Shown piece after piece: positions 8,302 to 15,598 of a stretch of DNA of 37,055 nucleotides. Below the pieces are notes generated by a model. That model had not been told where the DNA came from and ran no database searches. It saw nothing but the letters and a program-made list of their open reading frames with translations. The first letter of the stretch is position 1. Each line of letters opens with the position of its first letter. A program made the translations under genes and the position numbers. Source of the DNA: Sporomusaceae bacterium (lineage in GTDB: Bacteria; Bacillota_C; Negativicutes; Sporomusales_B; UBA7701); assembly GCA_022839045.1 (NCBI GenBank), contig JALHDI010000035.1, forward strand, positions 11,371-48,425. Reading direction: 5' to 3'.

Positions 8302-9690
8302 ATGTACGATCTTGGGATAGTAAACGGTTGGCTTGTTTCCGGGCAAGGAATCAAAGCAGCGAATGTCTATATCCGCGACGGGAAGGTAGCCGAGGTTACG
8401 GCCGATATACGGCAGGCAGCCGAGGTGCATGACGCGACTGGGTTGTATGTTTTGCCGGGGTGTGTCGATGTTCATTGCCATTTCCGCGACCCGGGCCACT
8501 CGGACAAGGAAGATTTCGCTCACGGCACCCGGGCTGCGGCGGTAGGGGGCGTGACAACGGTTTTCGATATGCCGAACAGCAATCCTCCGGTCATGGATGC
8601 GGTAAGCTTTTCGGCCAAGGCGGAGTATTTCAGTTCAAAAGCCTATGTTGATTTTGCGCTATGGGGCCTGACCATGGGGCACTACAACCGCGACAAGCTT
8701 GCGGGCATGGTCTCGGCAGGAACGGTCGCGTTCAAATTTCTCTGGGGATATGCCCTGAACAGCAAGACTTACGAGTTGGTCTACAACTACGACGATGATG
8801 AGCCGGATATCATTCCGCCCCTGGACAACGGCCGGGTGTACGACGTGTTCGATGACGTTGCCCGCACCGGCGCGGTGATGTCTGTTCACTGTGAAGACCC
8901 CGCGCTTGTACGGACTCTGACCCGGCGGGTATTGGAGTCGGGGCGCCGCGGCTACGCCGCTCTGCTGACGGCGCGGGCCAATGTGGCTGAAGAGGTGGCA
9001 ATTAAGATCGCTATCTCCTACAGCCGGGCAACCGGGGCCAGGCTGCATATCGCCCATATGTCCACCGCCGAGGGAGTGGAGCTGGTAGCCGCAGCCCAGG
9101 CGCAAGGGCTGCCGATCACAGCGGAAACGTGCACGCATTATCTGTTTCTCGAAGACAAGGATTTTGACCGCGTCGGGCCGGTCATGAAGGTCTATCCGCC
9201 GGTACGGGGCGAGCGGGACAGAAGGGCGCTGTGGGCGGGACTGCGGGCCGGGACGATAGGTTTGGTGTGCTCGGACCATGCGCCGCATAAGGTGGCGCAG
9301 AAGCAGGGCGATCTGTTCAGCATTCCGGCCGGAATGTGCGATGTAGAAACCATGCTGCCGCTAATGCTGGGCGAAGTCAGCCGGGGGGCGATTACCTTAC
9401 CGTTCGTGGTTGAGAAAATGGCCGAAAACCCCGCCCGGCTCTTTAACCTCTTCCCCCGCAAGGGAAGCCTTGAACCGGGCGCGGATGCCGATTTTGTACT
9501 GGTCGATATGAATAGGGAACAGGAAATAAGGAACGAAAAGCTACATAGCAAGCAGCCGCTTACCGCCTACCACGGCATGAAGATCAAGGGCTGGCCGGTG
9601 GCAACTTATTTGCGGGGCCGGCCAATCGTCAAGGACGGCGTGGTCCTGGGCGAGCCCTGCGGACGGCTGGTCAAACCGATTACTATATAG
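8302..9690 (+). CDS. cyclic amidohydrolase (dihydroorotase/hydantoinase/allantoinase family)
   Basis: A 462-residue zinc amidohydrolase that opens cyclic amide rings such as hydantoin, dihydropyrimidine or allantoin. The binuclear-metal set is visible: H58 and H60 in DVHCHFRDPG, the lysine expected to be carboxylated at K145 in AFKFLWGY, H196 in HCEDP, H252 in HIAHMST and D325 in CSDHAPH. The sequence lies between dihydroorotase (FRDPG, SDHAPH) and allantoinase (CTHYLFL, late GVETMLP-like region), so the exact ring is not decided. The pyrimidine biosynthesis role is unlikely because no pyr genes are near. It opens an operon of Mo hydroxylases and a carbamoyl-amidohydrolase, which fits ring opening of an oxidised N-heterocycle. 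AGGAGG lies just before the ATG. Confidence 0.85.
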   Translation: MYDLGIVNGWLVSGQGIKAANVYIRDGKVAEVTADIRQAAEVHDATGLYVLPGCVDVHCHFRDPGHSDKEDFAHGTRAAAVGGVTTVFDMPNSNPPVMDAVSFSAKAEYFSSKAYVDFALWGLTMGHYNRDKLAGMVSAGTVAFKFLWGYALNSKTYELVYNYDDDEPDIIPPLDNGRVYDVFDDVARTGAVMSVHCEDPALVRTLTRRVLESGRRGYAALLTARANVAEEVAIKIAISYSRATGARLHIAHMSTAEGVELVAAAQAQGLPITAETCTHYLFLEDKDFDRVGPVMKVYPPVRGERDRRALWAGLRAGTIGLVCSDHAPHKVAQKQGDLFSIPAGMCDVETMLPLMLGEVSRGAITLPFVVEKMAENPARLFNLFPRKGSLEPGADADFVLVDMNREQEIRNEKLHSKQPLTAYHGMKIKGWPVATYLRGRPIVKDGVVLGEPCGRLVKPITI

Positions 9691-9731
9691 AAAATATTAT
9701 TATTACTTTGTTTTGAGAGGTAGTGGTTTAT

Positions 9732-10514
9732 ATGGAATGGCTCAACCGCTTTGTGGAAGTGATGGACATCGTCAGCGAGGAAGGCTTGGCCGGGCTGGGG
9801 ACGAGTGAATTAGCCAAGAGGACCCGGCTGAGCAAGGGAACGCTCCACCGCATGCTGCGGGAGATGGTAAGCCACGGCTTGCTCAGCCAGGATGCCGCAA
9901 CCCGCAAATACAGCCTTGGGCCGCGATCGATGCTGTGGGGCAGCCGGTTTCTGGCCGGACAGGACCCGGTCGGCCTGCTGAGGGAGCACTGCGATTTGCT
10001 GGCCCAGCGCACCGGCCTGTACACGCATCTATGCCGCTTCGACGCCAGCCAGGTGTATTGCGTATATACCAGGCAGCCGTCCGACAGCAGAAACACCTAT
10101 TTTGTCCACGTGGGGCAGCGGATGCCGTTGCACTGTACGGCAGCCGCCAAGGCGATTCTGGCCTTTCAGCCGCCGCGCGTGATCGAGTCGCTGTTTTCGA
10201 AGGAGACGTTAACGAAGTACACCGAGCATACCAAGACCGAATTGGCCGAAATTACGGCCGAACTGGCTGAAATCGCCGGGAAGCGGATAGCCTATTGCCT
10301 CGAAGAACTGGAGCCCGGGGTATCGGCCATCGCCACGCCGGTATTCCACGGCAAAGGTGAAGTCATCGCCAGCATCGGCCTGATTGCGGCCACCCAATAT
10401 ATCGAGGCCAACCGGGAGGCGCTTTGCCGGGAATTGATCGCTATCGAAGGCAAAGCCAGCGCAAAGATTACGCCGGCGTACCTGCTGGCTTCGACTAAGC
10501 CGGGAATAGCCTAG
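9732..10514 (+). CDS. IclR-family transcriptional regulator
   Basis: A 260-residue regulator. Residues about 1-65 form the IclR winged helix-turn-helix (TSELAKRTRLSKGTLHRMLREM), which binds DNA. The rest is the effector domain, with the family signatures MPLHCTAAAKAILAF and a late GVSAIATPVFHGKGEVIASIG segment. IclR proteins commonly control catabolic operons in response to a pathway intermediate. It is second in the operon, directly after the amidohydrolase, and is the likely binder of the palindrome at 8226-8250. ATG 9732 has GAGAGG 11 bases upstream; a GTG at 9723 is too close to that site. The inducer is unknown. Confidence 0.92.
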   Translation: MEWLNRFVEVMDIVSEEGLAGLGTSELAKRTRLSKGTLHRMLREMVSHGLLSQDAATRKYSLGPRSMLWGSRFLAGQDPVGLLREHCDLLAQRTGLYTHLCRFDASQVYCVYTRQPSDSRNTYFVHVGQRMPLHCTAAAKAILAFQPPRVIESLFSKETLTKYTEHTKTELAEITAELAEIAGKRIAYCLEELEPGVSAIATPVFHGKGEVIASIGLIAATQYIEANREALCRELIAIEGKASAKITPAYLLASTKPGIA

Positions 10515-10568
10515 CCGGCTTTCGGTAAGATGGCCGGCACAGGCAGTAATTAGGAGAGGAGTGGGACC

Positions 10569-11420
10569 TTGACAGAATATCGCTATATTGCGCCCGCCAC
10601 CGTGGACGAAGGTTTGGAGATACTGCGCCAGGGAGGCGGGAAGGTTCGCATTGCGGCGGGCTGTACTAATTTATTACCCGATATGAGAGCCAAAGAATTG
10701 ACCGATTGCGTGCTGATGGATATCAGTGGCCTGCAGGAACTGCGGGGCGTGGCCGTCGCCGGCGGCAACATCCGCGTCGGGGCGCTTACGACCATCGACG
10801 AATTGCTGCACTCGCCGCTGATTGAAAATGAAGCGGTCGCCTTATGGCGTGCTTGCCGTCAGTTTGCCGATCCGTTGGTGCGCAACCGGGCGACGATCGG
10901 CGGGAATCTGGCCAACGGATCGCCGGCGGCGGACAGCGCGGTTCCCTTGCTGGCGCTCGACGCTTCCGCCACCGTGGTCAGCCGGGCGGCCGGCGAGCGC
11001 GAAGTGCCCCTTTCCGCTATATGGCTTGGTCCCTATCAGACCGTCCTCGCCGCCGACGAGTTGATTACCGCCGTATCGTTCCCGCGCGACGCCGCCCGGA
11101 AAAGCTGGTTCATCAAAAACGGCCTGCGCCGGTCGATGGCGATTTCGCTCGTTACGGTCGCGACGGCCATTAAACTGGATGGCGACATCGTGACCGAGGC
11201 CCGCGTCGCCCTAGGCGCGGTGGGGCCGACGCCTCTCAGGGCAAGGCAAACCGAAAAATACCTGCAGGGACGTTCAATCGACGCGACGACGCTGACTGAG
11301 GCCGCCGAACTCGTCCGCGGCGAAATCAGCCCGATCAGTGACCTGCGAGCGTCGAAGGAATATCGGACTCACTTGGCTGGCGTGCTGCTGCGGCGGGCGC
11401 TCGAAGCCGTCCGGGCATAA
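10569..11420 (+). CDS. molybdenum hydroxylase FAD subunit (xanthine dehydrogenase/CoxM-type), first set
   Basis: A 283-residue medium subunit that passes electrons from the iron-sulfur centres to FAD and NAD. The FAD pyrophosphate loop reads AAGCTNLLPDMR where most relatives have AGGTDL, and the second FAD motif TIGGNLANGSPAADS is typical. A CO-dehydrogenase-type C-terminal domain follows (ALGAVGPTPLRARQTEKYL). TTG at 10569 is the start, behind AGGAGAGGAG. The iron-sulfur and molybdenum subunits follow directly, so the three genes encode one heterotrimeric hydroxylase. Substrate specificity lies in the large subunit. Confidence 0.9.
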   Translation: MTEYRYIAPATVDEGLEILRQGGGKVRIAAGCTNLLPDMRAKELTDCVLMDISGLQELRGVAVAGGNIRVGALTTIDELLHSPLIENEAVALWRACRQFADPLVRNRATIGGNLANGSPAADSAVPLLALDASATVVSRAAGEREVPLSAIWLGPYQTVLAADELITAVSFPRDAARKSWFIKNGLRRSMAISLVTVATAIKLDGDIVTEARVALGAVGPTPLRARQTEKYLQGRSIDATTLTEAAELVRGEISPISDLRASKEYRTHLAGVLLRRALEAVRA

Positions 11421-11433
11421 AGGGGGTGCTGAC

Positions 11434-11931
11434 TTGGATTTCAAACAGCAAGTAGCGATAAAGGTGACGGTCAACGGCAGCGAGATCCGGGCGAAAGTCG
11501 CGGCAAGAGAGTCTTTGCTGGACTTTTTACGCAAGCGGTGCGGCATAACCGATGTGAAATGCGGTTGCGGTATGGGGGAGTGCGGCACCTGCACGCTGGT
11601 ATTTGCCGGCAAGGTCGTCAAGTCCTGCCTGGTGCTGGCGGCCCAGGCCGACGGTCAGGAAGTCTGGACGTTGCAGGGACTGGAACGCGATCCGCTGACG
11701 ATGCGGCTCCAGGATAGTTTTGCCCGGCATGGCGCCGTACAGTGCGGTTTTTGCACTCCGGGGATGCTGGCGGCGGCCAGGGGGTTCCTGCAGCGCAGCC
11801 CCCAACCGACCCGTACCGAAATTCGCGAGGCTTTGTCCGGCAACCTCTGCCGCTGCACCGGCTATCAAAAGATCGTCGACGCCGTATGGGCGGTCGCTTA
11901 CGACAATACGGCCGAACAGCAACGGGCATAG
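11434..11931 (+). CDS. molybdenum hydroxylase [2Fe-2S] subunit, first set
   Basis: A 165-residue small subunit with two [2Fe-2S] centres. The plant-ferredoxin-type cluster uses C45, C50, C53 and C65 (CGCGMGECGTC region). The second cluster uses the QCGFCTPGM and CRCTGY motifs of the alpha-helical domain. TTG at 11434 follows AGGGGGTG by five bases and gives the normal family length; the frame stays open upstream into the FAD gene but that extension is not conserved. It carries electrons between the Mo site and FAD. It is followed 14 bases later by the large subunit, with GGAAGGAGG between. Confidence 0.92.
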   Translation: MDFKQQVAIKVTVNGSEIRAKVAARESLLDFLRKRCGITDVKCGCGMGECGTCTLVFAGKVVKSCLVLAAQADGQEVWTLQGLERDPLTMRLQDSFARHGAVQCGFCTPGMLAAARGFLQRSPQPTRTEIREALSGNLCRCTGYQKIVDAVWAVAYDNTAEQQRA

Positions 11932-11945
11932 GAAGGAGGCGTAAC

Positions 11946-14189
11946 ATGGAAACAAGCATCGTGGGCAAAGGGCTGCCGAAATTTGACGCATGGCCGAAAG
12001 TGAAGGGCACTGTCGTCTACGCCGACGACTTCACAATGCCTGGCATGCTGTACGCCAAGGTACTGCGCAGCCAATATCCGGCGGCCAACATCCTGGCCGT
12101 CGATACGGAGCGGGCGAGAGCCCTGCCGGGCGTAAAAGCGGTGCTGACCGCCGCCGATGTGCCCAACAACAACCTGCGGGCCAAGTTCGGCCAGAGCACC
12201 GACATCGGCGCCCAGTTCGAAGGGCTGTACCGGGTATTGGCGGAAAAGAAGGTGCGCTACGTGGGCGAACCGATCGCCCTGGTGGCGGCCGAAAGCGAGC
12301 AAGCGGCCGAGGCGGCGCTCGACCTTATCGGCGTAACATACGAACCGCTGTCCGGCGTTTTTGATCCTGTCGAGGCGTTGAAGCCGGGCGCATACTGCGT
12401 GGGAGAAAGCGACAACAACATCGTGTCGCGCTTCAAAATCCGCAAGGGCGACGTTGACGAGGCTTTCAAGACGGCTGACGTCGTCATCGAGAATACCTAC
12501 CGCATGCCGTTCAGCGACCACGCCTATCTCGAGCCGGAATCGGGCGTGGCCCAGGTCATCGAGCATTTCCGCACCGTCGCCGAGGTGCTGGGGTTGCCGC
12601 ACAACAGGGTCCGGGTCATCGGTACCTGGGTGGGCGGCGGTTTCGGCGGCAAAGAGGACATCACAGTGGAGAGCTTCCTCGCGCTGCTGACCTGGCACAC
12701 CGGGCGGCCGGTCAAGCTTACCTACACGCGCGAAGAGTCGCTGCTGGCCCACAGCAAGCGGCATCCGTTCACCATCCGCAACAAGATCGGGGCTACGAAG
12801 GACGGCCGGTTGGTAGCCGCCGAGGTCGAGCTCATCGCCGACGCCGGCGCTTATACATACCTCAGCCCGTGGGTATTGCTGTACGCCACCGTGAACGCCG
12901 CCGGTCCCTACAATATCCCCAACGTCAAAGTGGACGCGGTGGCGGCGCTGACCAACAACCCGTTCAGCAGCGCCTTCCGGGGCTTCGGGGCGATCCAGCC
13001 GAATTTCGCGTATGAATCCCAGATTGACGAGCTTGGGCGTACGCTGGGCATCGACCCCGTAACCATCCGCCGGCAAAACTGCCTGCGCAAAGGCGACTCC
13101 CTGGCTACCGGGGTTGTCTACGACCGCAACCTCGTCCTCGGCGACCTGGCGGCCAAAGCCTGGGAAGCTCTCGGCCCGCCGCGGGAAGCGGGCGACGGGC
13201 CGGTGAAAACCGGCCGGGGGCTGGCAATCGGGATGATGAGTTATGGCCGGCTGACCTTTCTGCACGACACATCGCGCTCGTACGTCAAGCTGGAACTCGA
13301 CGGCAGCGTACTGCTGCGTTGCGGGGTTCCCGACCTTGGCGCCGGCCAGGCGCAGGCGCTTTGCCAGATCGTGGCCGAAGAGCTTGGAGTGCCGCTGGAC
13401 AAAATCAAAATGTATATCGCCGACTCGGCGTTGACCCCGCTGGCCGGAACCTCGACCGCCACGCGGCAGCTGTATATGTCGGGCAACGCCACGCTGAAGG
13501 CCGCCCGTGAGCTTAAAGACCGGTTGCTGAAAAAGGCGGCGGCGCTGATGAACTCCCCGGCCGCCAATCTAAAGCTAATCAACGAGACAATTGCGGATAC
13601 CACCGCCCCGGAAAAGGTTTTGCCGCTCAAGACGGTGGTGGGGCAGTGCTCGTCCGACGGGGATGAACTGTACAGCGAGGCCCAGTTCAACGCCCCGTTC
13701 ACCACGGTGCCGGTTTCCGAGCTGATAACCGGCCAGACGTTCGCCGACTTCACCTTTGGTGCCTATGCCGTCGAAGTGGCCGTCGACGAGGAGACCGGCG
13801 AAGCGACCCTGGAGAAAGCAATCGCCTGTTTCGACGTCGGCAAAGCCATCAACAAGCTTAACGCCGAAGGCCAACTGGAAGGCGGCGGAGCGATATCGGT
13901 CGGCTACGCGCTGATGGAGAACCTGATGGTGAAGCAGGGCAGCCTGCAAACCAGAACTTTTTCGGAATACCTTATTCCCACATCCATGGATTTACCGGAC
14001 CTCGGCACGATCATGGTCGAATCGGGAAGCGGCATCGGCCCTTACGGAGCCAAGGGCGTCGGCGAGCCGGCCAGCAACGCGATGGCCCCGGCCATCACCA
14101 ACGCCATCCGCGACGCGGTCGGGGCGAGGATTGCCTCGCTGCCGGCCACGGCAGAGCAGGTGTTCACCGCAATGCAAATCCGGAAATAA
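11946..14189 (+). CDS. molybdenum hydroxylase large Mo-cofactor subunit (xanthine dehydrogenase-like), first set
   Basis: A 747-residue catalytic subunit that hydroxylates an aromatic N-heterocycle with water as the oxygen source. Canonical motifs of the xanthine dehydrogenase superfamily are present: GGGFGGKED near residue 230, FRGFG with R345, and GVGEP with E707 as the expected catalytic base. PYGAKG precedes that glutamate. The conserved Arg of RGFG is the one that positions purines in xanthine dehydrogenases, but many non-purine members keep it, so the substrate is open. ATG 11946 follows GGAAGGAGG. This is the third gene of the first hydroxylase set and is followed by the binding protein of the ABC importer. 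Confidence 0.9.
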   Translation: METSIVGKGLPKFDAWPKVKGTVVYADDFTMPGMLYAKVLRSQYPAANILAVDTERARALPGVKAVLTAADVPNNNLRAKFGQSTDIGAQFEGLYRVLAEKKVRYVGEPIALVAAESEQAAEAALDLIGVTYEPLSGVFDPVEALKPGAYCVGESDNNIVSRFKIRKGDVDEAFKTADVVIENTYRMPFSDHAYLEPESGVAQVIEHFRTVAEVLGLPHNRVRVIGTWVGGGFGGKEDITVESFLALLTWHTGRPVKLTYTREESLLAHSKRHPFTIRNKIGATKDGRLVAAEVELIADAGAYTYLSPWVLLYATVNAAGPYNIPNVKVDAVAALTNNPFSSAFRGFGAIQPNFAYESQIDELGRTLGIDPVTIRRQNCLRKGDSLATGVVYDRNLVLGDLAAKAWEALGPPREAGDGPVKTGRGLAIGMMSYGRLTFLHDTSRSYVKLELDGSVLLRCGVPDLGAGQAQALCQIVAEELGVPLDKIKMYIADSALTPLAGTSTATRQLYMSGNATLKAARELKDRLLKKAAALMNSPAANLKLINETIADTTAPEKVLPLKTVVGQCSSDGDELYSEAQFNAPFTTVPVSELITGQTFADFTFGAYAVEVAVDEETGEATLEKAIACFDVGKAINKLNAEGQLEGGGAISVGYALMENLMVKQGSLQTRTFSEYLIPTSMDLPDLGTIMVESGSGIGPYGAKGVGEPASNAMAPAITNAIRDAVGARIASLPATAEQVFTAMQIRK

Positions 14190-14281
14190 CATAGGGATTC
14201 AGCGTAAAGGAGGGGGAAAACGGGCGACAAAAGAGGGGACTATGGTAATCAATCGGGGGAAAAAGAAGGAGGAGAGAGATT

Positions 14282-15484
14282 GTGAAGAATATGCGAATGC
14301 GCAGGATCACCGTAATCTTGACGGTATTGTTTTTGCTGACAGCCCTTCTGGCCGGTTGCGGGGGAAAAGCCCCGGCCGCCGACAAAAAGGCGGTAAAAAT
14401 CGCCTTCATCGGGCCGCTGACCGGTCCCAACGCCATGCAGGGCGTCGGCGCCCGGAACGCCTTCCAACTGGCGGTCAATCAGGCTAACGCTGCGGGCGCG
14501 CTGCCGTTCAAGCTGGAAGTGGTCGATCTGGACGACGCCTCCAACCCGGCGACGGGCGCCTCGGTAGCCCAGAAAATCGTCGCCGACAACAGCATCGTGG
14601 CGGTAGCCGGCCACTGGAACTCGCCGGTTGCGGAAGCGACCATACCCATTTTCAAGTCCGCGGGCATGAACCTGCTGATCTGGGGGGCCATTTCTCCCAA
14701 ACTGACGGTCAAGGAAAACTATCCGTTCGTGACCCGGGTGGCACCGACCCAGTCGCAGGAAAACGCGCCGCTGGCCAAGTTCGCGGTTGCCGACCTGGGG
14801 CGCAAGACATGGGCGATCATCTCCGACACCAGCACTTATGGCAAGAGCAATACCCAGGCCTGGACCGCAGAGTTGAAAAAATATCCCGGCACCTCGATAG
14901 TGTCTGTCGACGAGATCCAGGTCGGGCAGACCGACTTCCGGCCGATCCTCAGCAAAATCAAGGCCGCGGGCGTTGACGGCATCTATTTCGGCGGCGTGGT
15001 GATGGAAGGCGCGCTGGCGCGGCGTCAGGCCAGCGAATTGGGGATGAAGGACACCTTGCTGGTCGGCATCTCCGGCATTATGGACGCCAAATACATCCAG
15101 ACCGCCGGCAACGACGTGGCCGAAGGCGTAATCGCCACCAAGCCGGGCCAAGACGTAACCAAGATGTTGGGCGGCAAGGCATTTGTCGAAGCCTACGAGA
15201 AGGCCGGCTTCAAGGAGCCTTACGGCGCTTACGGGCCTTACGCCTACGATGCGGCGAACATCATAATCGGCGCCTTGAAGAAAGCCGGCCCCGACCGCAA
15301 GGCGCTGGTCGACGCCATCGCCAAAGCGGAGCACGACGGCCTGCTCGGCAAGACGGTTTTCGACGCGGTCGGTCAGACGAAAAACATCGTCAGCACCATC
15401 TATGTCGTTCAGGACGGCAAATGGGTCGACTGGGAAGCATCCGAGTATAAAAGCGGCAAACGGAAATTGCCGGGCGCCAAATAA
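14282..15484 (+). CDS. ABC transporter substrate-binding lipoprotein, branched-chain amino acid type
   Basis: A 400-residue lipoprotein: a charged N-terminus and hydrophobic stretch end in the lipobox LLAGC, with the lipidated cysteine at residue 26. The mature part has the type I periplasmic-binding fold of the LivK/receptor family, beginning KIAFIGPLTGPNAMQGVG and ending YGPYAYDAANIIIGALKKAG. GTG 14282 follows AAGGAGGAGAG; ATG 14291 is a possible alternative. Members of this family bind amino acids, amides, urea, aromatic acids and other small solutes. Here the gene sits between two hydroxylases and its permeases lie 4 kb further on, so it probably captures the heterocycle that the operon degrades. 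Confidence 0.92.
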   Translation: MKNMRMRRITVILTVLFLLTALLAGCGGKAPAADKKAVKIAFIGPLTGPNAMQGVGARNAFQLAVNQANAAGALPFKLEVVDLDDASNPATGASVAQKIVADNSIVAVAGHWNSPVAEATIPIFKSAGMNLLIWGAISPKLTVKENYPFVTRVAPTQSQENAPLAKFAVADLGRKTWAIISDTSTYGKSNTQAWTAELKKYPGTSIVSVDEIQVGQTDFRPILSKIKAAGVDGIYFGGVVMEGALARRQASELGMKDTLLVGISGIMDAKYIQTAGNDVAEGVIATKPGQDVTKMLGGKAFVEAYEKAGFKEPYGAYGPYAYDAANIIIGALKKAGPDRKALVDAIAKAEHDGLLGKTVFDAVGQTKNIVSTIYVVQDGKWVDWEASEYKSGKRKLPGAK

Positions 15485-15512
15485 TCAGGTCCCGGTCTGG
15501 AGGGGTAAATCC

Positions 15513-15543
15513 GGCCGGTGGCGGCGATTCGCCGCCGCCGGCC
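15513..15543 (+). promoter_or_regulatory. very stable intra-operon stem-loop after the binding-protein gene
   Basis: GGCCGG (15513-15518) and GGCGGCG (15520-15526) pair with CGCCGCC (15530-15536) and CCGGCC (15538-15543), with one T/G opposition and an ATT loop. No T-run follows, so it is not a classical terminator. Such hairpins after binding-protein genes often protect the upstream mRNA and raise the binding protein relative to later genes. Confidence 0.6.
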
Positions 15544-15598
15544 CAAAACCTCCCCGCCGGACGCGGGCGGCTCGCCGAGAAGCAAAGGGGGCAATGGA

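Noticed and set aside
11898..13265. Long minus-strand reading frame of 455 codons opposite the first Mo subunit gene
   Set aside because: It lies wholly opposite a gene with clear catalytic motifs; long antisense frames are common in GC-rich coding DNA, and the translation shows no family motif. Similar frames at 16616-18115 and 34037-35404 were rejected for the same reason.
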